A stretch of 23,114 nucleotides of DNA from CAZLNO01 sp964561005 (GCA_964561005.1 CAZLNO010000066.1:1-23114); one strand, 5' to 3'; positions 1-7,727 are shown, counted from the stretch's first letter. The notes: generated by a model from the sequence alone, not told the origin. Translations and numbers: made by a program.

Positions 1-2
1 CG

Positions 3-488
3 ATGCCCGTCGTCGACATGACCGAGCTGCCCGGCCTGCTGCCCGCCCGCGCGCGGGTGCTGGGGCTCGACCTCGGCGAGAAGACGATCGGGCTGGCGAT
101 CTCCGACCGCGACCGGAAGGTGGCCTCGCCGCTGGAGACCATCCGGCGCCGCAAGTTCACTCTCGACGCCCAAGACCTCGCCCGCGTCTGCGATGAACGC
201 GAGGTCAAGGCCCTGATCCTCGGCCTGCCCGTCAACATGGACGGCAGCGAGGGCCCGCGCTGCGAGTCCACCCGGCAGTTCGCTCGCAACCTCGTCCAGC
301 AGGCGGGCTTCACGCTGCCGATCGCGTTCTGGGACGAGCGCCTGTCCACCGCCGCGGTGGAGCGCTTCCTCGTCGATCAGGCCGACATGACCCGCAAGCG
401 CCGGGGCGAGGTCGTGGACAAGATGGCCGCCGCCTACATCCTGCAGGGCGCGCTGGACGCCCTGGCGCGCGCCGCCCCGCCGTCGTGA
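3..488 (+). CDS. ruvX: RuvX/YqgF family Holliday junction resolvase-like pre-16S rRNA nuclease
   Basis: A 161-residue protein with the RNase H-like fold motifs of the YqgF family: GLDLG at residues 21-25 with the first acidic residue D23, SD at 34-35, LGLPVNMDG at 73-81, DERLST at 111-116, and a terminal VVDKMAAAYIL block at 137-147 carrying D139. The family processes the 5' end of 16S rRNA and was first described as a putative Holliday junction resolvase; it acts in the cytoplasm. The length is normal. The ATG used lies two bases from the window edge, so an upstream start cannot be excluded; a second in-frame ATG lies at 18. The stop is followed after 66 bases by the carrier gene. No upstream context is available. 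Confidence 0.93.
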   Translation: MPVVDMTELPGLLPARARVLGLDLGEKTIGLAISDRDRKVASPLETIRRRKFTLDAQDLARVCDEREVKALILGLPVNMDGSEGPRCESTRQFARNLVQQAGFTLPIAFWDERLSTAAVERFLVDQADMTRKRRGEVVDKMAAAYILQGALDALARAAPPS

Positions 489-516
489 CGGCGGCGGGAT
501 CGGCCGGGTTCCCGAC

Positions 517-545
517 TGGTCAAGGCGGCCCGCCGTCGCTAGGCT
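517..545 (+). promoter_or_regulatory. Candidate sigma70-like promoter for the AEC carrier, placed for a leaderless mRNA
   Basis: TGGTCA at 517-522 and TAGGCT at 540-545 are separated by 17 bases. The -10-like box ends only nine bases before the ATG at 555, so a start site about seven bases downstream would fall at or just before the start codon. No Shine-Dalgarno sequence fits between box and ATG. The same TAGGCT arrangement precedes dprA. The match to consensus is partial. Confidence 0.35.
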
Positions 546-554
546 CCGCGCGTC

Positions 555-1469
555 ATGCTTTCCATCATCGCGGCCATCCTGCCGGTCTTCCTGACCATCT
601 TCCTGGGCGTCTGGCTGAAGGCACGGGACTTTCCCGGCCAGGGCTTCTGGGCGCCGGCCGAGCGGCTGACCTATTTCGTCCTCTTCCCGGCCCTCATCGT
701 CGCCACGCTCGCCAAGGCGGAGCTCGCGGGCCTCAGCGTCGTCCCCATGGCTCTGGCCGTGGTGGCGACGCAGCTCCTGGCGGGCGCCGTCATGGTCCTG
801 CTGCACAGCCGCCTGCGCGTCGACGGGCCGGGGCTGACCAGCCTGATCCAGGGCGCGGTGCGGATGAACACCTACATCTGCCTGGCCATTGCCGCCGCGG
901 TCTGGGGCAGCGCCGGAGTCACCGTCGCCGCCATCGTCATCGCGGTGATGGTGCCCACCGCGAACGTCATCTGCGTGATTGCCCTGGCGCGCTACGGCCA
1001 CGCCGCGCAGCCGACGCTCGGCGGCATCACGCGCAGCCTGGCCAGCAACCCCCTGATCGTGGCGGCGCTGGCCGGCATCGTGCTGAATGCCAGCGGCCTG
1101 CACCTGCCGCCGGTGATCGGCCCGTTTCTCGAAATTCTGGGCCGCGCGGCCCTGCCCCTCGGCCTGATCGCCGTGGGCGCGGCGCTGGACTTCCACGCCA
1201 CGCGCACCAGCGCGCGGGCGATCGCGCAGGTCACGGGGACCAAGCTGGTCCTGATCCCGCTGCTGGGCGCCTCGGTGCTCTGGCTGTTCGGCGTGGAAGG
1301 CCTGACGGCGGCGGTGGCGATCCTTTTCCTGGCCTCGCCGACGGCCACCTCCTCCTATATCCTGGCGCGCCAGCTCGGCGGCGACGCCACGCTGATGGCG
1401 GCGATCGTGACGGCGCAAACGGCGGCGTCGATGGTCACGCTGCCCATCGTCTTGACCTTTCTCGCCTGA
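555..1469 (+). CDS. AEC (auxin efflux carrier / malonate permease-like) family transporter
   Basis: A 304-residue, strongly hydrophobic protein with about eight to ten predicted membrane segments in two halves, as in the AEC family (bile/arsenite/riboflavin transporter superfamily). Recognisable features are the N-terminal helix at residues 2-22, FVLFPALIVATL at 41-52, RMNTYI near 103-108, the SNP turn at 164-166 leading into the second half, and SPTATSSYILARQLGGD near the C-terminus. Bacterial members are placed in the inner membrane and several are linked to malonate, malate or other organic acids; the substrate here cannot be read from sequence. The CoA-transferase starts 38 bases downstream on the same strand, suggesting co-expression and an organic-acid substrate (inference). 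It stands between ruvX and pyrB, so it looks accessory to the housekeeping cluster. Confidence 0.85.
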   Translation: MLSIIAAILPVFLTIFLGVWLKARDFPGQGFWAPAERLTYFVLFPALIVATLAKAELAGLSVVPMALAVVATQLLAGAVMVLLHSRLRVDGPGLTSLIQGAVRMNTYICLAIAAAVWGSAGVTVAAIVIAVMVPTANVICVIALARYGHAAQPTLGGITRSLASNPLIVAALAGIVLNASGLHLPPVIGPFLEILGRAALPLGLIAVGAALDFHATRTSARAIAQVTGTKLVLIPLLGASVLWLFGVEGLTAAVAILFLASPTATSSYILARQLGGDATLMAAIVTAQTAASMVTLPIVLTFLA

Positions 1470-1507
1470 CCGCCCAGACAGACGAAGACACAGCACGGAC
1501 GAACGCC

Positions 1508-2725
1508 ATGACCGCGCCGCTGGAAGGCCTGCGCGTCTTCGACCTGACCCGCATCCTGGCGGGACCGACCTGTACCCAACTCCTGGGCGACCTGGGCGCC
1601 GAGGTCATCAAGATCGAGCGCCCCGGCCAGGGCGACGACACCCGCAAGTGGGGCCCGCCCTACGTCAAGGACTCCGAGGGCCAGGATACCGAGGCCAGCG
1701 CCTACTACCTCTCTTCCAACCGCAACAAGCGCTCGGTGACGATCGACTTCGCCAAGCCGGAGGGCCAGGCGCTGGCGCGCCGGCTGCTGCGCGACTGCGA
1801 CATCCTGGTGGAGAACTTCAAGACCGGCGGCCTGGCGAAGTACGGCCTGGGCTACGACGACGTGAAGGCCGAGGCGCCGCATCTGATCTACTGCTCGGTC
1901 ACCGGCTTCGGCCAGACCGGGCCGTACCGCAAGCGCGCGGGCTACGACTATCTGGCGCAGGGCATGGGCGGCATCATGAGCCTGACCGGCGAGCCCGAGG
2001 GCGAGCCGATCAAGGTGGGCGTCGGCATCGCCGACATCGTCTGCGGGCTCTACGCCACCTCCGCCATCCTGGCCGCGCTGCATCATCGCCGCAAGACGGG
2101 GGAGGGCCAGCACATCGACCTGGCGCTGCTGGACACCCAGGTGAGCTGGCTGACCTACGAGGGCCTGAACTACCTCACCTCGGGCGAGGTGCCGAAGCGC
2201 CGCGGCAACGAGCATCCGAACATCGTGCCCTACAAGACCATGCCGGCCCGCGACGGCTACTTCATCCTGGCCTGCGGCAACGACGGGCAGTTCCGCAAGT
2301 TCTGCGACTTCGCCGGCGCGCCGGAGCTGGCGGACGACCCGCGCTTCGCCACCAATCCCGCGCGTCTGCGCCACCGCGAGACGCTCTACCCGCTCCTGGA
2401 AGAGCTGACCCGGCAGAAGACGCAGCAGGACTGGGTCGACGGCCTGGCCGCGCTGGGCGTGCCCTGCGGGCCGGTGAACACGCTGGACCAGGTGTTCGCC
2501 GACCCGCAGGTGCAGGCCCGTGACATGCAAATCGAGATGCCCTATCCCGAGGCGGCCGACGGCAAGGTCGACCTGATCGGCAACCCCATCAAGTATTCGC
2601 GCACCCCGGTCGCCTACCACCACGCCCCGCCGAAGCTGGGCGAGCACACGGAAGACGTGCTGAAGGACGTCTTCGGCCTCGACGAAAGCGAAATTGCGCG
2701 GCTGCGCGCGGACGGGGTAATCTGA
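1508..2725 (+). CDS. CaiB/BaiF (class III) CoA-transferase
   Basis: A 405-residue protein matching class III CoA-transferases along its full length: LEGLRVFDLTRILAGP at residues 5-20, AEVIKIERPG at 31-40, the NRNKRSVTIDF block at 71-81, GFGQTGPY at 133-140, and GIADIVCG at 173-180, where D176 aligns by motif with the Asp that forms the acyl-aspartyl intermediate in formyl-CoA transferase. Members move CoA between carboxylic acids. The RGNEHPNIVPY segment and overall wording resemble the SUGCT (succinyl/glutarate) and formyl-CoA transferase-like branch, but the acid pair is not certain. The frame is open far upstream, across the carrier gene; the ATG at 1508 is chosen because family homology begins at residue 5 and it lies just after the carrier stop. 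It probably forms a two-gene unit with the carrier. Confidence 0.9.
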   Translation: MTAPLEGLRVFDLTRILAGPTCTQLLGDLGAEVIKIERPGQGDDTRKWGPPYVKDSEGQDTEASAYYLSSNRNKRSVTIDFAKPEGQALARRLLRDCDILVENFKTGGLAKYGLGYDDVKAEAPHLIYCSVTGFGQTGPYRKRAGYDYLAQGMGGIMSLTGEPEGEPIKVGVGIADIVCGLYATSAILAALHHRRKTGEGQHIDLALLDTQVSWLTYEGLNYLTSGEVPKRRGNEHPNIVPYKTMPARDGYFILACGNDGQFRKFCDFAGAPELADDPRFATNPARLRHRETLYPLLEELTRQKTQQDWVDGLAALGVPCGPVNTLDQVFADPQVQARDMQIEMPYPEAADGKVDLIGNPIKYSRTPVAYHHAPPKLGEHTEDVLKDVFGLDESEIARLRADGVI

Positions 2726-2764
2726 GCGCCGCACCTCGATGGGAATTGCGCGGACCCGAATGCC

Positions 2765-3040
2765 ATGAGCCTGACCATCAAGGACCCGGAGGTCGAGCGC
2801 CTGGCCCGCGAGCTGGCCGAGGCCGCCGGCGAGGACATCGACGCCGCCATCGCCCAGGCGGTGAAGGCCCGCCTGGAAGCGCTGCGCGCCGAGGCACCCA
2901 GGCCCGAAACACCGCCCGGCCGCGAAGGGCTGGCGGAGCGGCTCATGGAGATCGGGCGGCATTGCGCTGCCCACGCGAACAAGGACGACCGGACGCCGGA
3001 CGAGATTCTCGGTTATGACGAGAATGGCTTGCCGTCCTAA
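2765..3040 (+). CDS. vapB: VapB-type antitoxin (Rv0623-like family)
   Basis: A 91-residue protein opening with SLTIKDPEVERLARELA, the N-terminal beta-strand and helix typical of Rv0623-like (PSK_trans_fac) antitoxins that dimerise as ribbon-helix-helix-like DNA binders. A conserved C-terminal tail ends near RTPDEILGYDENGLPS, the portion expected to wrap the toxin active site. Its TAA shares a base with the ATG of the PIN-domain toxin gene (TAATG), so the two are translationally coupled. In this family the antitoxin and the toxin-antitoxin complex repress their own promoter; no clear operator repeat was found upstream. It starts 39 bases after the CoA-transferase stop. The Shine-Dalgarno sequence before the ATG is weak. 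Confidence 0.88.
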   Translation: MSLTIKDPEVERLARELAEAAGEDIDAAIAQAVKARLEALRAEAPRPETPPGREGLAERLMEIGRHCAAHANKDDRTPDEILGYDENGLPS

Positions 3041-3441
3041 TGGTCATTGATACGTCGGCCTTGATCGCGATCCTCCTGCAGGAAGCCGATGCAACTGCGT
3101 TTTCGCTGGCCATCGAGAAAGGATGGCCACGGCCGCTTTCTGCCGCGAATTATGTCGAGGCGTCCATGGTGCTCTCAAGTCGTGTGGGGCGGATCGGCAT
3201 TCAGGATTTCGACCGGTTTCGTCACACCTCCGACATCCGGATCGTTCCTGTTGACTTCGACCACGCCCACCGCGCCCGCGAAGCCTATCGGCGGTTCGGC
3301 AAGGGCAATCACAAGGCCGGCCTGAACTTCGGCGATTGCTTTGCCTTCGCGCTGGCCGAGGCGATGGGCGAGCCGCTGCTGTACAAGGGCAACGACTTTC
3401 CGGTCACAGGCATCCCGGCCGTCGACGTTCCCGCCCGATAA
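3040..3441 (+). CDS. vapC: VapC-type toxin, PIN-domain ribonuclease
   Basis: A 133-residue PIN-domain protein with all four acidic active-site positions in place: D4 in MVIDTSALIAIL, E40 in NYVEASMV, D99 in NFGDCFAFALA and D119 in KGNDF. VapC toxins are magnesium-dependent endoribonucleases that cut tRNA or rRNA when freed from VapB. The gene overlaps the antitoxin stop by one base. Third-position base use is visibly more AT-rich than in the flanking pyrB and CoA-transferase genes (for example gat, act, ttt, tct, aat, tat, agt codons in the first half), which suggests horizontal arrival. The active-site residues are intact, so the toxin is probably functional. The RNA target cannot be predicted. 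Confidence 0.9.
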   Translation: MVIDTSALIAILLQEADATAFSLAIEKGWPRPLSAANYVEASMVLSSRVGRIGIQDFDRFRHTSDIRIVPVDFDHAHRAREAYRRFGKGNHKAGLNFGDCFAFALAEAMGEPLLYKGNDFPVTGIPAVDVPAR

Positions 3442-3457
3442 GTGCGCCGACGGGCGG
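3431..3457 (+). terminator. Hairpin at the end of vapC, possible weak terminator
   Basis: CCGCCCG at 3431-3437 pairs perfectly with CGGGCGG at 3451-3457 across a 13-base loop that contains the vapC stop codon. No run of T follows, so an intrinsic terminator is doubtful; attenuation before pyrB or a chance GC hairpin is equally possible. Confidence 0.25.
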
Positions 3458-3458
3458 C

Positions 3459-3487
3459 TTGCGAATCCCTCTGGCCGCTGTCACATT
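3459..3487 (+). promoter_or_regulatory. Weak candidate promoter for pyrB
   Basis: TTGCGA at 3459-3464 and CACATT at 3482-3487 are 17 bases apart. The -10-like box ends nine bases before the pyrB ATG at 3497, the same geometry as the AEC carrier box. Only the spacing and the -35 half are convincing. Confidence 0.25.
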
Positions 3488-3496
3488 GCGGCTTTA

Positions 3497-4486
3497 ATGA
3501 ACGCTGCCGCCGCTTCCGTCCCCTCGACGACGCGCCCCCGGCACCTGCTGGCGATCGCCGGCATGCCGCGTGACGAGATCGTGGCCCTGCTCGACCTCGC
3601 CGACGCCTATGTCGAGGTCAACCGGAACGCGGCCCAGCGGTGCGACCTGCTGGCCGGGCGCACGGTGATCAACCTCTTCTTCGAAAGCTCCACCCGCACG
3701 CGCACCTCCTTCGAGCTGGCCGGCAAGCGCCTGGGCGCCGACGTCATCAACATGGAGGTGAGCTGGTCGTCGATCAAAAAGGGCGAGACCCTGATCGACA
3801 CCGCGATGACGCTGAACGCCATGCACCCCGACGTGCTGGTGGTGCGCGCGCCCGACAGCGGCGCGGTCAAGCTGCTCTCCGAGAAGGTCAACTGCGCCGT
3901 CATCAACGCCGGCGACGGCAGCCACGAGCACCCCACACAGGCGCTGCTGGACGCGCTGACCATCCGTCGGCGTACCGGCCGGCTGTCCGGCCTGCGCGTG
4001 GCGATCTGCGGCGACATCGCGCACTCGCGGGTGGCACGCTCGAACATTCACTTGCTGAACGCGCTGGGCGCCGAGGTGCGGGTGATCGCCCCGCCGACGC
4101 TGCTGCCCGGCGGCGTCGAGGACCTGGGTGTCGCCGCCTTCACCGACATGCGCAAGGGGCTGGACGGCTGCGACATCGTGATGATGCTGCGCCTGCAGAC
4201 CGAGCGCATGCAAGGGTCCTACGTGCCCTCCATCCGCGAGTACTTCCGCTTCTACGGCCTGGACCACGACAAGCTGGCCAGCGCCAAGCCGGACGCGCTC
4301 ATCATGCACCCCGGCCCGATGAACCGCGGCGTCGAGATCGACAGCGTGGTCGCCGACGACATCGACCGCTCCGTCATCCGCGAGCAGGTGGAGATGGGCG
4401 TTGCCGTGCGCATGGCCGTGCTGGACGCCCTCACCCGCGCGGACGCCCCGGCCGCGCGCGCCAGCGGAGCCGCATCGCCGCCATGA
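3497..4486 (+). CDS. pyrB: Aspartate carbamoyltransferase catalytic chain
   Basis: A 329-residue protein that condenses carbamoyl phosphate with aspartate, the committed step of pyrimidine synthesis. The carbamoyl-phosphate loop STRTR is at residues 65-69, the mobile KKGETL loop at 94-99, HPTQ at 145-148 and HPGPMNRG at 271-278. The frame is open upstream to 3341 through vapC, but the ATG at 3497 is chosen because family homology begins at about residue 14 (RHLLAI) and the upstream part is vapC in another frame. The stop overlaps the pyrC start in ATGA, implying coupled translation. No pyrI regulatory chain follows; with the non-catalytic PyrC next to it, this is likely a class A-type ATCase made of PyrB and PyrC-like chains (inference from the Pseudomonas system). 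Confidence 0.95.
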   Translation: MNAAAASVPSTTRPRHLLAIAGMPRDEIVALLDLADAYVEVNRNAAQRCDLLAGRTVINLFFESSTRTRTSFELAGKRLGADVINMEVSWSSIKKGETLIDTAMTLNAMHPDVLVVRAPDSGAVKLLSEKVNCAVINAGDGSHEHPTQALLDALTIRRRTGRLSGLRVAICGDIAHSRVARSNIHLLNALGAEVRVIAPPTLLPGGVEDLGVAAFTDMRKGLDGCDIVMMLRLQTERMQGSYVPSIREYFRFYGLDHDKLASAKPDALIMHPGPMNRGVEIDSVVADDIDRSVIREQVEMGVAVRMAVLDALTRADAPAARASGAASPP

Positions 4487-5811
4487 ACGCCACGCGACCG
4501 AACGGCCCCCCGGCGCGGGTCGCCTATATCAACGCCCGGCTGCTCGACCCGGCCAGCGGCCTCGACGTGCCGGGCGCGCTGTTCAGCGAGCACGGCCGCA
4601 TCGCCGACCTCGGCCCCCAGTTGTTCAACGACGCGCCGCCCGGCGATGCCGAGGTCGTGGACTGTGGCGGCGCCTGCCTGGCGCCCGGCCTGGTCGACAT
4701 GCGCGCGCAGCTCGGCGAGCCCGGCCAGGAGCACAAGGAGACCATCCGCAGCGCCGGCCGCGCCGCCGCCTCGGCCGGCATCACCTCGCTGGTCTGCCTG
4801 CCCACCACTGATCCCGTGATCGACGACGTGGCGGGGCTGGAATTCATCGCCCGCCGCGCGCGCGAGGCGAAGTCGGTGAAGGTGTACGCGTACGGCTCGA
4901 TCACGCGCGGCTGCGCGGGCGAACAGCTCACCGAGATCGGGCTGCTGAGCGAGGCCGGCGCGGTCGGCTTCACCGACGGCGCCACCGCCGTTGCCAACGC
5001 CCAGATGATGCGCCGCGCGCTGAGCTACTCGACGGCGTTCGACACCGTGCTGCTGCAGCACCCGGCCGAGCCGACGCTGGCCACCGGCGTGATGAACAGC
5101 GGCGCCCTGGCCACCCGCCTGGGTCTCACCGGCAATCCCGCGATGGCCGAGGTCATCATGGTGGAACGCGACCTCCGGCTGATGGAGATGACCGGCGGCC
5201 GCTACCACGCCAGCCACGTCAGCGCGGCCGAGACCGTCGAGGTCATCCGCCGGGCCAAGGCGCGCGGCCTGCCGGTGACCTGCGACACCGCCCCGCACTA
5301 CTTCACGCTCACCGAGGAGGCGGTGGGCGACTACCGCACCTTCGCGAAGGTCTCGCCGCCGCTGCGCCGGGAGGCGGACCGCGCCGCCGTGGCCGCGGGG
5401 GTGGCCGACGGCACGATCGACGCCGTCGCCTCCGACCACTGCCCGCAGGACCAGGATGCGAAGCGCCTGCCCTTCCCCTCCGCGGCCGACGGCATCGCCG
5501 GGCTGGAGACGCTGTTCGCGCTGTCGCTCGCCCTGGTGCACGACGGTCGCCTCGGCCTGCTGGACCTGCTGGCCCGGCTGACCAGCCGCCCGGCCGAAAT
5601 CCTCGGCCTGGAGGCCGGGCGGCTGACCAAGGGGGCGCCGGCGGATCTGGTCGTCTTCGACCCCGAGGCCACCTGGACGATCGATCCCGACGCCTTCCTC
5701 GGCAAGTGCAAGAACGCACCCTACGAGAACCATCCGGTGAAGGGGCGGGTCCTGCGCACCGTCGTCGATGGCAGGCCGCTGTTCGTGGCGAACGCGCCGG
5801 CCACCTCTTGA
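4483..5811 (+). CDS. pyrC: Dihydroorotase-like protein lacking the HxH metal motif (PyrC'/PyrX type)
   Basis: A 442-residue amidohydrolase of the type I dihydroorotase family, translated from an ATG overlapping the pyrB stop. The family block usually written DLHVHLREPG reads DMRAQLGEPG at residues 72-81, so both histidine ligands are replaced, by R74 and Q76. Other ligand-type positions remain: D165 in GFTDG, H193 in LLQHPAEP, H245 in HASHVSAAE and D318 in ASDHCPQD. Loss of HxH is known from the PyrC' chain of Pseudomonas, which is enzymatically inactive but needed to assemble active ATCase. I infer the same structural role here and expect a separate active dihydroorotase elsewhere in the genome. 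The length is normal and the frame is intact, so this is not a decaying gene. Many databases would call it simply dihydroorotase. Confidence 0.88.
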   Translation: MNATRPNGPPARVAYINARLLDPASGLDVPGALFSEHGRIADLGPQLFNDAPPGDAEVVDCGGACLAPGLVDMRAQLGEPGQEHKETIRSAGRAAASAGITSLVCLPTTDPVIDDVAGLEFIARRAREAKSVKVYAYGSITRGCAGEQLTEIGLLSEAGAVGFTDGATAVANAQMMRRALSYSTAFDTVLLQHPAEPTLATGVMNSGALATRLGLTGNPAMAEVIMVERDLRLMEMTGGRYHASHVSAAETVEVIRRAKARGLPVTCDTAPHYFTLTEEAVGDYRTFAKVSPPLRREADRAAVAAGVADGTIDAVASDHCPQDQDAKRLPFPSAADGIAGLETLFALSLALVHDGRLGLLDLLARLTSRPAEILGLEAGRLTKGAPADLVVFDPEATWTIDPDAFLGKCKNAPYENHPVKGRVLRTVVDGRPLFVANAPATS

Positions 5812-5842
5812 CAGGCGCGCCCGGCAAGGCGATTCCCGGCGC

Positions 5843-6466
5843 ATGCCCGATCCGATCTCCTGGTCGCTGGCCGGCCCCTATCTCGCACTCGCCTTCGTTC
5901 TCGGCTATCTGCTGGGGTCGGTGCCGTTCGGCCTGGTCCTGAGCAAGCTGGCCGGCCTGCCGGACCCGCGCACGCAGGGCTCCGGCAACATCGGCGCAAC
6001 GAACGTTCTGCGCAGCGGGCGCAAGGACCTGGCGGCGGCCACGCTGATCCTGGACGCCGGCAAGGGCGCGGCGGCCGTGCTGATCGCCTGGCGCTTCGGC
6101 CCCGACATGGCGCTGATGGCCGCCTACGGCGCGATCCTTGGGCATCTGTTTCCGGTGTGGCTGCGCTTCCAGGGCGGCAAGGGCGTGGCGACGACGCTGG
6201 GCACGCATCTGGCGCTGGCCTGGCCGATGGGGGCCGCCGCCTGCGCTACCTGGCTCGTGGTGGCGGCGGTGACGCGCTACTCCTCGCTGGCCGCGCTGGT
6301 ATCGCTGGCACTGGCGCCGGTGTTCGCCTGGTGGCTGATGGGCGACCTGCAGCTCGCGCAGTATGCCGCCATCATCGCGGTCGTTGTCTGGCTGCGTCAC
6401 CACGCCAACATCCGTCGTCTCCTGAAAGGCGAGGAGTCGCGAATCGGGGCGAAAAAATCGCGCTGA
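5843..6466 (+). CDS. plsY: Glycerol-3-phosphate acyltransferase PlsY (acyl-phosphate dependent)
   Basis: A 207-residue inner-membrane protein with about five membrane helices. It transfers the acyl group from acyl-phosphate to glycerol 3-phosphate, the first step of phosphatidic acid synthesis. The three conserved loops are present: LGSVPFG at residues 24-30 followed by GSGNIGATN at 46-54, DAGKG at 71-75, and GHLFP (100-104) with GGKGVAT (111-117). The frame is open upstream to 5768 inside pyrC; the ATG at 5843 is preferred because it gives the usual short N-terminus before the first helix. It starts 31 bases after pyrC. The C-terminus is a short basic tail (RLLKGEESRIGAKKSR), as expected on the cytoplasmic face. 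Confidence 0.95.
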   Translation: MPDPISWSLAGPYLALAFVLGYLLGSVPFGLVLSKLAGLPDPRTQGSGNIGATNVLRSGRKDLAAATLILDAGKGAAAVLIAWRFGPDMALMAAYGAILGHLFPVWLRFQGGKGVATTLGTHLALAWPMGAAACATWLVVAAVTRYSSLAALVSLALAPVFAWWLMGDLQLAQYAAIIAVVVWLRHHANIRRLLKGEESRIGAKKSR

Positions 6467-6479
6467 CGGCACTTCAGGA

Positions 6480-6507
6480 TTGACGCGCGAGCGCCGGCGG
6501 CTAGGCT
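6480..6507 (+). promoter_or_regulatory. Candidate promoter for dprA, placed for a leaderless mRNA
   Basis: TTGACG at 6480-6485 matches five of six -35 bases; a 16-base spacer leads to TAGGCT at 6502-6507. The box ends seven bases before the dprA ATG at 6515, so transcription would begin at or beside the start codon. There is no Shine-Dalgarno sequence between box and ATG. Confidence 0.45.
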
Positions 6508-6514
6508 GGCGCGC

Positions 6515-7678
6515 ATGTCCGCATCGCGTCGCGCCCCGCTTTCCCGGAAGGAACTGATCGCCTGGCTGCGGCTGATCCGCAGCGAGAACGTTGGCCCGGT
6601 GACCTTCCGCCAGCTTTTGCAACGCTTCGGCAACGCCGAGTCCGCCGTGAAGGCCTTGCCCGACTTGGCGCGGCGCGGCGGCCGGCGCCGGCCGATCCGT
6701 ATTCCGGGTCCCGCCGCCGCCGAGCGCGAACTGGCCGACCTGGAGGCGCTGGGCGCCACCGTGCTGGCACTGGGGACCGAGGGCTATCCGCCCGCCCTGG
6801 CGGCCATCGACGATGCGCCGCCCTTGTTGTTCGTGCGCGGCCACCCGGACCTGCTGAAGCGCCCCGCCGTCGCCGTGGTGGGCGCCCGCAACGCTTCCGC
6901 CAACGGCCGCCGCACGGCGGAGGAACTGGCACGGGGACTGGCGGAACAAGGTTTGCTGGTCATTTCCGGACTGGCACGGGGCATCGACGCCGCCGCCCAC
7001 AAGGGCAGCCTGGCGCAGGGCACCGCCGCCGTCATGGCCGGGGGACTCGATGTCGTCTATCCGCCGGACAACGAGGGACTCTACGCCGACATCGTGGCGC
7101 GCGGCGTGGCGCTCTCGGAGACTGCGATCGGCACCGAGCCCCAGGCCCGCCACTTCCCGCGCCGCAATCGCCTGGTCTCCGGCCTGGCGCACGGGGTCGT
7201 CGTGGTGGAGGCGGCGCTGCGCTCGGGCTCGCTGATTACCGCGCGCCTGGCGAGCGAGCAGGGGCGCGAGGTCTTCGCGGTGCCGGGCAGCCCGCGCGAT
7301 CCTCGCGCCGCCGGCTGCAATCGTCTGCTGAAGCAGGGCGCCTATCTGGTGGAGAGGGCGGACGACGTGGTCGGCGTGCTGGCCGACCAGCTGCGCGGCG
7401 GACCGGAGGAGGCTGCTGCCATGAGCTACGAATTCGACGCCGTGTTCGACTCCGCTCCGGCGGACGAGCCGGGGGCGGAAATCCTCTCCCGGGCACGCGC
7501 CGAGATCCTGGAGTTGCTGGACTTCGCGCCGGTGGCGGTTGACGAAGTGATCCGCGAATGCCAATTCTCGCCATCGGTTGTCACCACGGTCCTGCTTGAG
7601 CTGGAGCTGGCCGGGCGCTGCGAGCGCCATCCCGGCAACCGTGTTGCGCTGACACAACAGGACGTTGTGGAGGCGTGA
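6515..7678 (+). CDS. dprA: DNA-processing protein DprA
   Basis: A 387-residue protein that binds incoming single-stranded DNA and loads RecA during natural transformation. It has an N-terminal SAM/helix-hairpin-helix-like region at residues 10-60, then the Rossmann-like DprA core at about 80-295 with VVGARNAS at 121-128, SGLARGID at 151-158, GGLDVVYPPDN near 177-186, FPRRNRLVSGL at 214-224 and SGSLITARLASEQGREVFAVPG at about 237-258 (read as a continuous family block). A C-terminal winged-helix domain follows at about 315-375. The length suits the three-domain form common in Proteobacteria. It sits 48 bases after plsY with its own candidate promoter and 49 bases before topA. DprA is widespread also in species not known to be competent, so competence is not implied. 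Confidence 0.95.
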   Translation: MSASRRAPLSRKELIAWLRLIRSENVGPVTFRQLLQRFGNAESAVKALPDLARRGGRRRPIRIPGPAAAERELADLEALGATVLALGTEGYPPALAAIDDAPPLLFVRGHPDLLKRPAVAVVGARNASANGRRTAEELARGLAEQGLLVISGLARGIDAAAHKGSLAQGTAAVMAGGLDVVYPPDNEGLYADIVARGVALSETAIGTEPQARHFPRRNRLVSGLAHGVVVVEAALRSGSLITARLASEQGREVFAVPGSPRDPRAAGCNRLLKQGAYLVERADDVVGVLADQLRGGPEEAAAMSYEFDAVFDSAPADEPGAEILSRARAEILELLDFAPVAVDEVIRECQFSPSVVTTVLLELELAGRCERHPGNRVALTQQDVVEA

Positions 7679-7727
7679 GCGTGCCTGACTAGGCAGAGCG
7701 GGATCGCGTCTCCATTCCGGGTAGTGC

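Noticed and set aside
485..2725. A single 746-residue open frame joining sequence across the carrier gene to the CoA-transferase
   Set aside because: The first 340 residues are Arg/Gly/Pro-rich out-of-frame translation of the AEC carrier; CoA-transferase homology begins only at the ATG at 1508.
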